A stretch of 42,835 bases of DNA from an uncultured Bdellovibrionales bacterium (GCA_903926205.1 CAIYID010000082.1:1-42835), one strand, 5' to 3'; numbered from the stretch's first letter, positions 34,866 through 42,805 are shown. The notes: a model not told the origin generated them from the letters alone. A program made the numbers and translations.

Positions 34866-35990
34866 TTAGAACATTTCATATTTCAAGAAACGACACTCAA
34901 TAGGACCATTATAAGTGAAGTGACGACGAGTGGCCTTCAATTTCAAATCAGTAATTAAGTCTTTGTTTCCAGATAAAATCCAGGCATTCCAACCCTTAAA
35001 TCGATTTTTCAGAGTGTAACTCAAATCCTTATAAATATCTCGCACGTTTTCTTCGTCACCCAAGCGAACTCCATAAGGAGGATTTGTCACAACCAAGCCT
35101 GCAGGCACCTGCGGCTCGCAAGTGGCAACCGGACCGGGCTTAAATTCAATCACATGATCAACACCCGCACGACGAGCATTATCTTTTGCCATTTTCAAAA
35201 CTTTACGATCGATATCAGAGCCATAAAATAAATACGGCAATTCCGTTTTTTCTTGAGAAATCGCTTCTTCGACCACCGCTTCCCATTTGTCTTTTTCAAA
35301 ACCAATCATAGACATAAAACCAAAACGATTTCTGAGTGAGCCCGGAGCAATATTCATCGCCATCATTGCGGCTTCAATCAGAATAGTTCCGCTACCACAA
35401 AGAGGATCAATCACAGGGGACTGCTTATCCCACTCTGCCATCGCAAGTAAGGCCGCCGCTAAATTTTCTTTTAGTGGAGCATCACCAGCTTCCAAACGAT
35501 AACCGCGCATGTACAAGGCATCGCCCGATGTATCGACGGAAAGATGAAATTCATTCTTTCGTCCTTGTATAATAATTCGTAATGCTGGTCTTTGATTATC
35601 AACATCAGGGCGACGACCATATTTCTCACGAAATTGATCAACGATCGCGTCTTTTACTTTCATTGCTAAAAAGCGCTGATCATGAATCGCACACTCTTTT
35701 ACTGCCGCATCTACTTTCAGTGTTTGATCGGGAGAAATGTATTTCGTAAAATCATGTTGTAAGACATTATTGTAAATATCGTCGCCATTGTAAGCTGGAA
35801 AATCTAAAACGGGCTTTACCACTCGGGAAGCAATTCGTGAATGTAAATTCACTTTATAGCAACCTTCCCAATTGGTATCGAAGAAAACTCCTGCAGCAAT
35901 TTTCTGAGTCGATGGGATTCCGAGACCTTGAATTTCTTTTTCTAAAACTTCTGATAAGCCTTTTGGACAAATGGCTAAAAAACTAGGCAT
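34866..35990 (-). CDS. rlmL: THUMP-domain rRNA guanine-N2 methyltransferase (RlmL/YcbY N-half type)
   Basis: The 374-residue product has an N-terminal THUMP domain (1-150) and a class I SAM-dependent methyltransferase domain: DPLCGSGT (195-202, SAM loop), YGSDIDRKVL, and the N2-guanine catalytic motif TNPPYG (302-307). This equals the N-terminal half of E. coli RlmKL, which modifies G2445 of 23S rRNA; the RlmK half (m7G2069) is absent. Stand-alone RlmL proteins of this size are common. ATG 35990 follows AAGGAGGA. It lies 42 bases after the ETF-QO gene and is probably cotranscribed. Confidence 0.9.
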   Translation of the reverse strand: MPSFLAICPKGLSEVLEKEIQGLGIPSTQKIAAGVFFDTNWEGCYKVNLHSRIASRVVKPVLDFPAYNGDDIYNNVLQHDFTKYISPDQTLKVDAAVKECAIHDQRFLAMKVKDAIVDQFREKYGRRPDVDNQRPALRIIIQGRKNEFHLSVDTSGDALYMRGYRLEAGDAPLKENLAAALLAMAEWDKQSPVIDPLCGSGTILIEAAMMAMNIAPGSLRNRFGFMSMIGFEKDKWEAVVEEAISQEKTELPYLFYGSDIDRKVLKMAKDNARRAGVDHVIEFKPGPVATCEPQVPAGLVVTNPPYGVRLGDEENVRDIYKDLSYTLKNRFKGWNAWILSGNKDLITDLKLKATRRHFTYNGPIECRFLKYEMF

Positions 35991-36032
35991 AAAAATCCTC
36001 CTTCATCAGAGGATTCCTACCGTCCCCTGATG

Positions 36033-37706
36033 TTAAACTTCTGTGTATTTTGGCCCGCCCCCACCTTCTGGAACAGTCCAATCGATATTTTCGAATGGGC
36101 ACTTGATATCACAGGTTTTACAATGAATACAGTTCGTATAGTTAATTTGTAAATTCGACTCGATCATCTCATAAACTGCCGCAGGACAGAAATGAGTGCA
36201 GGGTGACTTATATCGAGGAGCGCAGGTGCTACGACAAACCTCCGCATTCTGTAAAATCAGATGGTTAGGTGAGTGCTCATCGTGCATCGTTCCCGTCAAA
36301 TAAACACTGGAAAGCTTATCAAAAAAGAGAACTCCATCCGGTTTAGGCAACTGGTTCTCTGCCTGCTCCCAAGGTTCAGGCCCCCAAACATCGACAACGC
36401 GCTCCGTGGTGTCAGCGTCTGCGTGAGTCGTCATTTTATCCACAAGTCCGCGTCCGCCAGTTAATTCCTGAAGTGCAATCATCGGCAAAGACGCAAGAAC
36501 TCCCTGACTCAATGTCTGATGAAAATTTCGAACTCGATAGAGCTCATCATTCACGAAACTTGCGCGAATTTTTCCATCATAGGATTCTAATTTCGCTGCG
36601 GAAAAATTTTGGGCTTCGATGGCCTCAATCGCCGTTTCCGCCGCTAACATGCCCGACTTCATGGCCAAATGAATGCCTTTCAGTTTTTGCACATCCACCA
36701 TGCTCGCTGAGTCTCCGCAAACGATAAAACCATCGCCAAATAATTTTGGCATCGAATAGTATCCACCGGCAGGCAAAGTTTTGCCTCCATAAGCGACCAC
36801 TTTCCCACCTTTTAACATCTCTCGAAGGAAAGGGTGAGTTTTCAATTTTTGCAATTCGCGGTGTGGATCTAAAAGTGGATCATGGGTGTCCAAATAGGCC
36901 ACCAAACCCAAAATAATTTTATCGCCAGGAATGGTATAAATAAAAGTTCCACCAATGGATTTTTTGAGAGGAAATCCCATGGTGTGAATCACTTGCCCCG
37001 GAGTCACTGTACCTGGAGGCATTTGAATGATTTCCTTAACTCCTTCTTCAAAAACTTCAGGATTTTTTCCATCTCGCAGATTTAATTTTTCGCTGACTCG
37101 TTTAAACAAAGACCCACGTGTGCCTTCAGCAAAAATCACCAGCTTCGATTTTAAAATTAAGCCAGGCTCAAAATTTCCTTTTGGCGCGCCGTCTTTATCT
37201 CGGCCTTTGTCGCCCGTGCGAACTCCAACTATTCGGTCTCCTTCATAGATCGCTTCGACCGCGGCAAAACCCGGAAAAATATTAATACCTTTGGCCTCAC
37301 ATCGAGCCGCTAACCAACGATTGAATTTTGAGACAGAAACAATGTAGTTTCCTTCGTTTTTAAATGGCGGCGGCGTCACCGGTAATTTCACGTTGAAGCC
37401 CTCACCTAAATAATGAACAGCATCGTAAGTCACTTCCGCTTCGAGTGGGCAGCCCTCTTCTTTGAAATTTGGCACTAACTCAATAAGAGCCCGAGGATTC
37501 AAGACAGCTCCGGATAAACTGTGAGCACCAACTTCGTGACCTTTTTCTAAAACAACAATCATTTGTTCAGGCAAATTTTTCTTTTCACGCAACTCAGCTA
37601 AATGCAATGCTGCCGAAAGGCCCGCACTTCCGCCGCCGATAATAAGGACATCGACGTCCATGGTTTCTCGTGTAACACCTTCGGGCAAATCTGTACGTAG
37701 ACTCAT
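36033..37706 (-). CDS. etfD: Electron transfer flavoprotein-ubiquinone oxidoreductase
   Basis: ETF-QO takes electrons from ETF (beta-oxidation, amino-acid breakdown) to quinone at the inner membrane. The 557-residue product has an FAD Rossmann motif (VLIIGGGSAGLSAALHL, about 20-36), LEKGHEVGAHSLSGAVLNP typical of the family, an amphipathic quinone-binding region, and the C-terminal 4Fe-4S ferredoxin-like domain with Cys in CRSTCAPRYKSPCTHFCP and NCIHCKTCDIKCPFENIDW. Length matches the family. ATG 37706 follows AGGAG. No etfAB lies in the window, so the partner is elsewhere. Confidence 0.95.
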   Translation of the reverse strand: MSLRTDLPEGVTRETMDVDVLIIGGGSAGLSAALHLAELREKKNLPEQMIVVLEKGHEVGAHSLSGAVLNPRALIELVPNFKEEGCPLEAEVTYDAVHYLGEGFNVKLPVTPPPFKNEGNYIVSVSKFNRWLAARCEAKGINIFPGFAAVEAIYEGDRIVGVRTGDKGRDKDGAPKGNFEPGLILKSKLVIFAEGTRGSLFKRVSEKLNLRDGKNPEVFEEGVKEIIQMPPGTVTPGQVIHTMGFPLKKSIGGTFIYTIPGDKIILGLVAYLDTHDPLLDPHRELQKLKTHPFLREMLKGGKVVAYGGKTLPAGGYYSMPKLFGDGFIVCGDSASMVDVQKLKGIHLAMKSGMLAAETAIEAIEAQNFSAAKLESYDGKIRASFVNDELYRVRNFHQTLSQGVLASLPMIALQELTGGRGLVDKMTTHADADTTERVVDVWGPEPWEQAENQLPKPDGVLFFDKLSSVYLTGTMHDEHSPNHLILQNAEVCRSTCAPRYKSPCTHFCPAAVYEMIESNLQINYTNCIHCKTCDIKCPFENIDWTVPEGGGGPKYTEV

Positions 37707-37727
37707 ATTAAAGCTCCTGATGAATGA

Positions 37728-38093
37728 CTAATCGTTAGAATCATTGGCATGATTTTCAGCTGGCTCCGCAATTTCAATTGGTTCCTGAGCTGGTTGCATT
37801 TTTCGTGAGGCCGATGGCAACTGTGCTTGCACTTTGAGAGGCTCCTCATCGTTACCGCCTGGGTAGGCCCGCTGATGGGCTCGCTCTCGAATCAATTTTT
37901 CTTCATTGGTTAAAAGACTCGAGCTACTCGCAGAAGAACTACCTCCTGCGCTATTGATCGAAGTCGTTTGGCTGCCAGACGAAGCCGTCGATGAGTTCGC
38001 CGTTGAATTACCCGAGATATCATTGCTCGCAGAAAAACAAAACGAGCTTATAAAAAGCAGATTAAAAAACAAAATTCCAAATGAAATTCGCAT
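37728..38093 (-). CDS. Small exported Ser-rich protein, unknown
   Basis: Start chosen at ATG 38093, which gives a clear signal peptide (MRISFGILFFNLLFISSFCFSA); the frame stays open upstream to 38177 without one. The mature 100 residues are low complexity: a Ser/Thr/Asn/Gly-rich stretch, then LLTNEEKLIRERAHQRAYPG and an acidic C-terminus (EIAEPAENHANDSND). It looks disordered. No ribosome binding site of note, so expression may depend on coupling to the upstream amidase gene. No family recognised. Confidence 0.6.
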   Translation of the reverse strand: MRISFGILFFNLLFISSFCFSASNDISGNSTANSSTASSGSQTTSINSAGGSSSASSSSLLTNEEKLIRERAHQRAYPGGNDEEPLKVQAQLPSASRKMQPAQEPIEIAEPAENHANDSND

Positions 38094-38189
38094 GATTGAA
38101 ATCTGACATCTTTGCTCCAAAGAAATCAAGCCAAAAGCCAGCCTATAACGAGCAAACGGTAACACCACACCGCCCATGACACCTCTCGT

Positions 38190-39029
38190 TTAACGCTTCA
38201 TTTGCACAAGGCGACGATGATTCGCCATAGGAATTTGCTTTCGTACAGCTTTGATTTTTTCTAAATCCAATTTGACCTTCAGAAGCTGAGGGCCCTCCGG
38301 ATTTCCCTCAGCTAAAATTTGCCCCCAGGGGTCGATAACCAGACTGTGCCCAAAAGTCTCACGAAGACCAGACTTTTTCAGACTATGATGCTGACCTGCC
38401 TGCGCGGCAGCAATCACATAAGCCTGACTTTCAATAGCCCGTGCTCTTAGAAGAACATGCCAATGAGCTTTACCCGTCGGCACCAAAAAACTTGCAGGCA
38501 CTAGCATCGCCTCCACGGCGTGCTGAGCATACCAATTGAACAACTCAGAAAAACGAAGATCGTAGCAAATGGTCTGACCAAAATGCCAGCCGTGAAGTTC
38601 AAGAATTTTCGGTTCTTCTCCATGCAAATAGACATCGGATTCTCTGACTGGAGCATGATTTTCAATATCAATATCGAATAAGTGAATTTTTTCATAAGTG
38701 ATCGAGACTTCACCTAGCGGTGTCACGGTCACTGAAGCATTCCGCAATTGACCACCCACTCGCATTGCAACTGAACCTAAATGTAAAAAAATTCCTCTTT
38801 TATTTGCTTCGTTTTTTAACAAAGAAAAAACTTTGTGATCTAAAGTTAAACCCTCGATGACTTCGCCTTCTTTAATTCTCATATAAAGAGAATTTTCAGG
38901 AAAACAAGCAAGATCGATTTCATCATTTTTTTTTATTTCACTTAAAAGATTCACGATTTGGCGAAAGTTCGTATCAACATCGTCGACCGAGTTCATTTGC
39001 CCTACCGCAACTCCAAAATATTTTTTCAC
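38190..39029 (-). CDS. Nitrilase-superfamily amidase (Nit1-like)
   Basis: The 279-residue product has the catalytic Glu-Lys-Cys triad of the carbon-nitrogen hydrolase family: Glu45 in CFPEN, Lys114 in YEKIHLFD and Cys155 in QTICYDLRF. The signature KIHLFDIDIE and the end (DPWGQILAEGNPEGPQLLKV) fit the Nit1 / deaminated-glutathione amidase and omega-amidase branch, a metabolite repair enzyme; the exact substrate is inferred. Start is a GTG next to GGAATAATT, two bases after the upstream stop, so coupled translation is likely. Cytoplasmic. Confidence 0.9.
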   Translation of the reverse strand: MKKYFGVAVGQMNSVDDVDTNFRQIVNLLSEIKKNDEIDLACFPENSLYMRIKEGEVIEGLTLDHKVFSLLKNEANKRGIFLHLGSVAMRVGGQLRNASVTVTPLGEVSITYEKIHLFDIDIENHAPVRESDVYLHGEEPKILELHGWHFGQTICYDLRFSELFNWYAQHAVEAMLVPASFLVPTGKAHWHVLLRARAIESQAYVIAAAQAGQHHSLKKSGLRETFGHSLVIDPWGQILAEGNPEGPQLLKVKLDLEKIKAVRKQIPMANHRRLVQMKR

Positions 39030-39031
39030 AA

Positions 39032-39463
39032 TTATTCCATCGACGAAGAAACTCGCGCTTGGCTAATGTCTTTACATTTCCAGTCGCCTGATTCCAAATT
39101 AACTTTGATTCGTTGCGCGACTTTTTGACAAGTTTCTGTAGCCTCCGATTTTCCCACAACTTGGTCCACACCTTCTTTAGTGTAGAGAGCTCGACAAGTA
39201 TTGCCTTTTTTCTCGATGCGAATCGTACGCACCGCTTTTCCATTTTTACACATGATATAATTAGAATCAGGGCTCACAGAATCAGAGTTTACAGTTCCCG
39301 AATTTGCCGTCTCAACTCCTGTTGGTGATGTATTTTTCACTACGGCTGGAGATTCCGTCTTAGCAACAGAAGAATCCGTCTTGGTATCTTCTGCAAAAGA
39401 AAAATCGCCAACAAAACAAGCAAGCAACGTTAACATCATCAGTGTGGTCATTCGAGCTTTCAT
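39032..39463 (-). CDS. Small exported protein, unknown
   Basis: The 143-residue product has a signal peptide (MTTLMMLTLLACFVGDFSFA; a lipobox-like LLAC is also present). A Ser/Thr/Val-rich linker (about 25-65) leads to a compact C-terminal domain with Cys at CKNGKAVRTIRIEKKGNTCR, ATETCQKV and GDWKCKD, four Cys that could make two disulfides. I know no family. It starts a likely operon with the amidase, the Ser-rich protein, ETF-QO and RlmL, all on the minus strand with short gaps. Confidence 0.7.
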   Translation of the reverse strand: MKARMTTLMMLTLLACFVGDFSFAEDTKTDSSVAKTESPAVVKNTSPTGVETANSGTVNSDSVSPDSNYIMCKNGKAVRTIRIEKKGNTCRALYTKEGVDQVVGKSEATETCQKVAQRIKVNLESGDWKCKDISQARVSSSME

Positions 39464-39580
39464 AGCACCTAACCCCTAGTTCTTTCATTTATCGAAATTG
39501 TATTCTCAAATCCTGTTGTATCAGGTGTATCGGAATGAGAAGGCCAACTCTAAAGTCTTGCTAACGTCTAGAAATAAAAG

Positions 39581-39606
39581 AACCCAGCTGTTTTCAGCTG
39601 GGTTCA
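39581..39606 (-). terminator. Terminator of the rpmB-rplX operon
   Basis: GAACCCAGCT and AGCTGGGTTC make a perfect 10-pair stem with a six-base loop. On the minus strand it is followed by TTTTATTTC. It lies about 80 bases after the stop of the L24 gene and is a convincing intrinsic terminator. Confidence 0.85.
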
Positions 39607-39687
39607 GTACAAAGTCGAGTAAATTTTTCTAAAAAAAAGACAACACGGACTGATTGTCAGAGAGTTTTTTTGATACTGTGCGTTTTA

Positions 39688-39951
39688 CTAAGCGTTTTTA
39701 GAAGTCGCTTTCTTTTTAGCCACTTTTTTCTTTTCGCCAGCAGCTTTTTCTACCAACTTAACTTTTGAATAAGGAAAAAAGCCTTCGGTCTTTTTTTGAC
39801 CTTCTTTTTTGTCAAAATGAGTCATGACTTTGATGCCCTGAACTTTAATTTGCAAGGCCGTAGGATCAACAGCAATAACTGCGCCTTTTTTGCCTTTTTC
39901 AGCTCCAGAAACCACTTCTACAGTGTCACCTTTTTTGATTTTTAATTTCAT
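39688..39951 (-). CDS. rplX: Ribosomal protein L24 (uL24)
   Basis: The 87-residue product has the KOW motif of L24: KIKKGDTVEVVSGAEKGKKG, AVIAVDPTALQIKVQGIKV and then FFPYSKVKLVEKA in place of the usual SNVMLVDP. The C-terminus is a Lys/Ala tail. L24 starts assembly of the 50S subunit. The gene normally sits between rplN and rplE in the spc operon; here it overlaps rpmB by four bases (ATGA). This copy may be the only one, or a second, divergent paralogue; the window cannot tell. Confidence 0.85.
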   Translation of the reverse strand: MKLKIKKGDTVEVVSGAEKGKKGAVIAVDPTALQIKVQGIKVMTHFDKKEGQKKTEGFFPYSKVKLVEKAAGEKKKVAKKKATSKNA

Positions 39952-40256
39952 TTTTTGCTCCCGGCAGTTACTTTTTTTGCCTTCATTTTTCTTAAAATGC
40001 GAGTGCGAGCATCTAACGCCCGTGGAGACAATTTTTCAACATCCTGACGGAGGATAAAGGTATCAAAACCACCCATATGCTCCATATCTCTCAAAGCGCC
40101 AGTGGAAATTTGTAATCGAACAAACTCATTCAAAGCTTTGCTAAATACGCGTTTTTTCTGCACATTTGGCATAGAAATAGACTTAGTTTTAACGTTCGAG
40201 TGGCTCACCTTGTTTTTTACGACTGGTGATTTACCAGTCAATTCACAGCGACTCAT
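39948..40256 (-). CDS. rpmB: Ribosomal protein L28 (bL28)
   Basis: The 102-residue product starts MSRCELTGKSPVVKNKVSHS, the L28 signature (xxCxxTGKxPxxGNxxSHx), followed by MPNVQKKRVFSKALNEFVRL. It has only one Cys at the start (CELTG, not CxxC), so it is the zinc-free type. The C-terminus (LDARTRILRKMKAKKV) is longer than in E. coli L28 (78 residues). ATG 40256 follows AAGGAGAG. It leads a two-gene operon with L24, divergent from rpsR, with a promoter at 40284-40312. Confidence 0.93.
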   Translation of the reverse strand: MSRCELTGKSPVVKNKVSHSNVKTKSISMPNVQKKRVFSKALNEFVRLQISTGALRDMEHMGGFDTFILRQDVEKLSPRALDARTRILRKMKAKKVTAGSKK

Positions 40257-40283
40257 TCAGGCTCTCCTTCGTAAGAAATGTGA

Positions 40284-40331
40284 TATATATGGAAAAAGAC
40301 ACTTGTTGGCAACGGAAATTTACAGTATATC
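40284..40331. promoter_or_regulatory. Divergent promoters of rpmB and rpsR with overlapping -35 boxes
   Basis: For rpmB (minus): -35 TTGCCA at 40307-40312, 17-base spacer, -10 TATATA at 40284-40289. For rpsR (plus): -35 TTGTTG at 40303-40308, 17-base spacer, -10 TATATC at 40326-40331. The two -35 boxes share two bases inside TTGTTGGCAA. Two polymerases could not bind at once, so the two operons would compete or be balanced. These are predictions by eye from spacing and consensus. Confidence 0.55.
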
Positions 40332-40356
40332 GATCTTCCTTGTTAATTAATTAAAG

Positions 40357-40410
40357 GTACCTCGCCCGGGAGATATCCCGGAAAGTGTGCATAATGCACA
40401 TAATGAGGAC
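40357..40410 (+). promoter_or_regulatory. Structured 5' leader of rpsR (three-way junction candidate)
   Basis: Two hairpins are enclosed by a closing stem. P1: GTACCTC (40357-40363) pairs with GAGGAC (40405-40410), leaving one bulged A. P2: CCGGGA (40366-40371) with TCCCGG (40376-40381), loop GATA. P3: GTGTGC (40385-40390) with GCACAT (40396-40401), one G-U pair, loop ATAAT. The stem ends a few bases before the ribosome binding site AAAAGG, so folding could affect translation. P3 at DNA level is also a perfect palindrome (TGTGCATAATGCACA), so a protein operator is the alternative. Confidence 0.55.
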
Positions 40411-40425
40411 GAAAAAGGAAAAGAC

Positions 40426-40704
40426 ATGAAAAAGACGACTTCTTCTTCAAAGAGCAAATACCGCCAGGACTTCAACGGTGATCAAGTATTCGATTACAAA
40501 GATCCCTCAAGCCTCAGCCGATTCGTCAGCGATGGTGGAAAGATCACCCCTGCTCGTATTTCTAAATTGAGTATCGCTCAACAGAAACGAGTCTCTGGAG
40601 CGGTTAAAAAGGCTCGCTCATTGGGCTTACTTCCAAATGGTGCTGATGCTCATGACACTTACCATCGTCCAGAGGCAATTTCTCCAGCCCCTTTCGAAGT
40701 TTAA
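40426..40704 (+). CDS. rpsR: Ribosomal protein S18 (bS18)
   Basis: Start at ATG 40426, eight bases after AAAAGG; an upstream ATG at 40387 lies inside the leader structure and is unlikely. The 92-residue product has the S18 core: VFDYKDPSSLSRFVSDGGKI, TPARISKLSIAQQKRVSGAV and KKARSLGLLPNG. The N-terminal zinc-type CxxC is absent. S18 binds S6 on the 30S platform. The gene stands alone, without the usual rpsF, ssb or rplI neighbours, and is divergent from rpmB-rplX. The C-terminus is extended by about 20 residues (DTYHRPEAISPAPFEV). Confidence 0.93.
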   Translation: MKKTTSSSKSKYRQDFNGDQVFDYKDPSSLSRFVSDGGKITPARISKLSIAQQKRVSGAVKKARSLGLLPNGADAHDTYHRPEAISPAPFEV

Positions 40705-40766
40705 TTTTCATTCGACGAATGAATTTAAAAACAGATCTTTAAAAGATTAAATTTCTGTTTTCATTA

Positions 40767-40797
40767 AAAAGCAAAGCTGTCAAACGGCTTTGCTTTT
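40767..40797 (+). terminator. Terminator of rpsR
   Basis: AAAAGCAAAGC and GCTTTGCTTTT form a perfect 11-pair stem with a nine-base loop, ending in TTTT. It lies about 60 bases after the rpsR stop. On the opposite strand the same stem, with its A/T symmetry, could also serve the minus-strand membrane-protein gene. Confidence 0.85.
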
Positions 40798-40811
40798 CTG
40801 CTTTGTGCAGA

Positions 40812-41240
40812 TTAAATATCAATTTTTTGTTTTCTTTTGTAGTTAGCGAGCATCGAATCAGCAACAAAAGTCATCAACATGAAATAAAATAGATAATTTG
40901 AAATATGGTGAAGCTCTGGCCCTGAGAATCCAAACAAACTCAAGCTTTCAAAAGCTTGATCCCAATTTGTTATTCGAAGAAAAAAAATTGGAATTGCTGA
41001 CAACCCTAGAAAAAACAAGGCTCCGTAGGTAGAAAAGCTTTTAAACAAAAGCTGCACCTTAAATTCAGTGATGAGTACAAATAACGGACCCGTTAAAAAA
41101 AGAGTACCAGCACAAAGCGCCGCCCATTTTCTCTCAGGAATAAATTTAAAAAATAAAATAACAACAATAATCACAAGAGCATGACCTGCTAGATAAAATC
41201 GATGTCTATTTTTTAAGCAAAAAATTTCGTCTAACTTCAT
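40812..41240 (-). CDS. Small 4-TM membrane protein, unknown
   Basis: Start chosen at ATG 41240 after GGGAGAAAG; the frame is open further upstream but that part overlaps the promoter of the next gene. The 142-residue product has a short cytoplasmic head (MKLDEIFCLKNRHRFY) and four hydrophobic helices (LVIIVVILFFKFI, LCAGTLFLTGPLFVLI, YGALFFLGLSAIPIFFL, ISNYLFYFMLMTFVADSML), then a Lys-rich end. No family recognised. It is alone, divergent from a small soluble protein gene. Confidence 0.65.
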   Translation of the reverse strand: MKLDEIFCLKNRHRFYLAGHALVIIVVILFFKFIPERKWAALCAGTLFLTGPLFVLITEFKVQLLFKSFSTYGALFFLGLSAIPIFFLRITNWDQAFESLSLFGFSGPELHHISNYLFYFMLMTFVADSMLANYKRKQKIDI

Positions 41241-41374
41241 AGAATCTTTCTCCCGAGTTTCGGACTGCAAAATTAATTTGCTCTCATTAAGTGAAATTCT
41301 CAAGCCTTTCGCCTTCGATTTGTCTGGCCCAATGCTTGCTATACCTATCTGCAAATCTTTTCAGAGGGGAAACT

Positions 41375-41602
41375 ATGGACATCAATCAGATCAACGGCTG
41401 TATTTTTTCGAATAAAATTCAAAACCTCAACGCAGGCTTGAAGTTTTTTGGGCTTAACCCAAGGGATTGGCAAGTTAAAGAAAGGTCCGATGGACTATTG
41501 ATGATACATCATCTCCGAGACCCTGAACTCATGATGCAGGGGCAGGCATACTCCAAAGGTCAAAGTTGGGACTGGAGAGAAATTTCCATTGCAGCGGTCT
41601 AG
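41375..41602 (+). CDS. Small soluble protein, unknown
   Basis: ATG 41375 follows AGAGGGGAAACT, a strong ribosome binding site; the longer frame from 41291 is antisense to the membrane-protein leader. The 75-residue product is soluble: NAGLKFFGLNPRDWQVKERS, then GLLMIHHLRDPELMMQGQAY and WDWREISIAAV. It looks like a single compact alpha/beta domain. No family recognised. Confidence 0.6.
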   Translation: MDINQINGCIFSNKIQNLNAGLKFFGLNPRDWQVKERSDGLLMIHHLRDPELMMQGQAYSKGQSWDWREISIAAV

Positions 41603-41640
41603 ACAGGTTTAAGAAACCACATCTCTATTTTTATTTAATA

Positions 41641-42318
41641 TTAATGATACGAATAGCAATTGATCGAAAAAAGAGTGTGCTTAAGCAGCTCCTCACGGCT
41701 GCCCATGACCTCCAATAATTTTGGAGGAGTCTCGCAGTTAGTGCAGACACGAGCACCCTCTTTCATTTCGAATTTTTTTGTCGGAAGCTCTGCAACAACA
41801 GAGTCTTTGAAGGATTCAAAAGATTCTTTGTTCAAATATTTTAGCCATGTGGCTCTAAGATTACAAAAAAGCGAAAGTTCGGTTGTATCCAGACGTCCGC
41901 TTACCTTTGCCTCTTTATCGGGCAATTCCTCACCCCAAGCAATAAGAACTAAAGTCCGCATTCCTTCAATCAAGGACTTGCGAATGACTCCATTCTCTCC
42001 AAAAAATTCACCACAGGTTGACGCTATGGGATCAAGATCTGCAATCATTTTGCTCAAAATCTTGAAGTACTCTAGACAGGCCCCGGCACTTCCTTGACCG
42101 TCACGGCAAGATGCAAAGGCTCGGTCATAAATTGGAGCACGGGTCCCAGCGTTTTTGATCGAAAGTGGATAGAGATACCCTTTTTCAAGCTCTTTAAAGT
42201 TCTCCAATTGGGTATCACAAATACTATGAGGCCGATTTGTGTATACAATGAAGGCGATACCAAGAACAAAAACAGAGATCACAAGCAAAGGCTTAGGAAT
42301 ATTATTCAGAAGATTCAT
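41641..42318 (-). CDS. Single-span membrane protein with periplasmic Cys-rich domain, unknown
   Basis: Residues 8-26 form a membrane anchor (KPLLVISVFVLGIAFIVYT); the other 200 residues would face the periplasm. The soluble part has many Cys (ICDTQ, FASCRDG, GACLEYF, STCGEFF, LFCNLRA, RVCTNCET, SINCYSYH), enough for four disulfides or a CxxC-type site (CTNC). No known family. The start ATG 42318 has only a weak ribosome binding site. The gene is divergent from tRNA-Pro. Confidence 0.7.
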   Translation of the reverse strand: MNLLNNIPKPLLVISVFVLGIAFIVYTNRPHSICDTQLENFKELEKGYLYPLSIKNAGTRAPIYDRAFASCRDGQGSAGACLEYFKILSKMIADLDPIASTCGEFFGENGVIRKSLIEGMRTLVLIAWGEELPDKEAKVSGRLDTTELSLFCNLRATWLKYLNKESFESFKDSVVAELPTKKFEMKEGARVCTNCETPPKLLEVMGSREELLKHTLFSINCYSYH

Positions 42319-42380
42319 CGCCTAAGTTTATGGCGTAAAAGACAAATCAGGCAAGGTTCTTGAAAACTTATGTCTGCAGG

Positions 42381-42410
42381 TTGACAACTAAACCGTTAGG
42401 CCACTATGAT
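42381..42410 (+). promoter_or_regulatory. Promoter of tRNA-Pro
   Basis: TTGACA (42381-42386, perfect -35) and TATGAT (42405-42410, one mismatch to the -10 consensus) are 18 bases apart. The expected start is near 42417, seven bases before the mature tRNA. Confidence 0.8.
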
Positions 42411-42423
42411 ACAACCCTCGCGT

Positions 42424-42500
<77 letters not shown>

Positions 42501-42680
42501 ATTTCAACAATAGAGTTAAAAAAGACCTTCTTATCCCGGAAAAATAGGGATTGCAGACCAGCCGCCGCAGCCAAGCGGTCCGGCCTTTTAAATTTTAATA
42601 TTTTTGATTTTAAGAAAGAGTCCCCGGAGGCTTGCTCCGAGGACTTCTGAGATTTTGCTAATTGGACCGCTTCGGGCGAA

Positions 42681-42710
42681 GGGTTCTTCACCAAAGGTAG
42701 GGGCAGTCAC
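42681..42710. repeat. 30-base direct repeat, copy 1
   Basis: A 30-base block beginning GGGTTCTTCACC and ending GGGGCAGTCAC. An identical copy occurs at 42806-42835. On the minus strand it reads VTAPTFGEEP. Confidence 0.85.
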
Positions 42711-42805
42711 GGTTTCTGTTAGCTACCGGAATCGGTGGATAAGCCGAGTCAAATCTGATTTTCAAAAATTAAAATTCAAAAAATTTATTTCCATGCCGAC
42801 CGGCG

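Noticed and set aside
40276-40300. Possible Zur box (GAAATGTGATATATATGG) in the rpmB/rpsR region
   Set aside because: Only the left half resembles the E. coli Zur consensus; the right half does not, so AT-rich promoter sequence is the simpler explanation.
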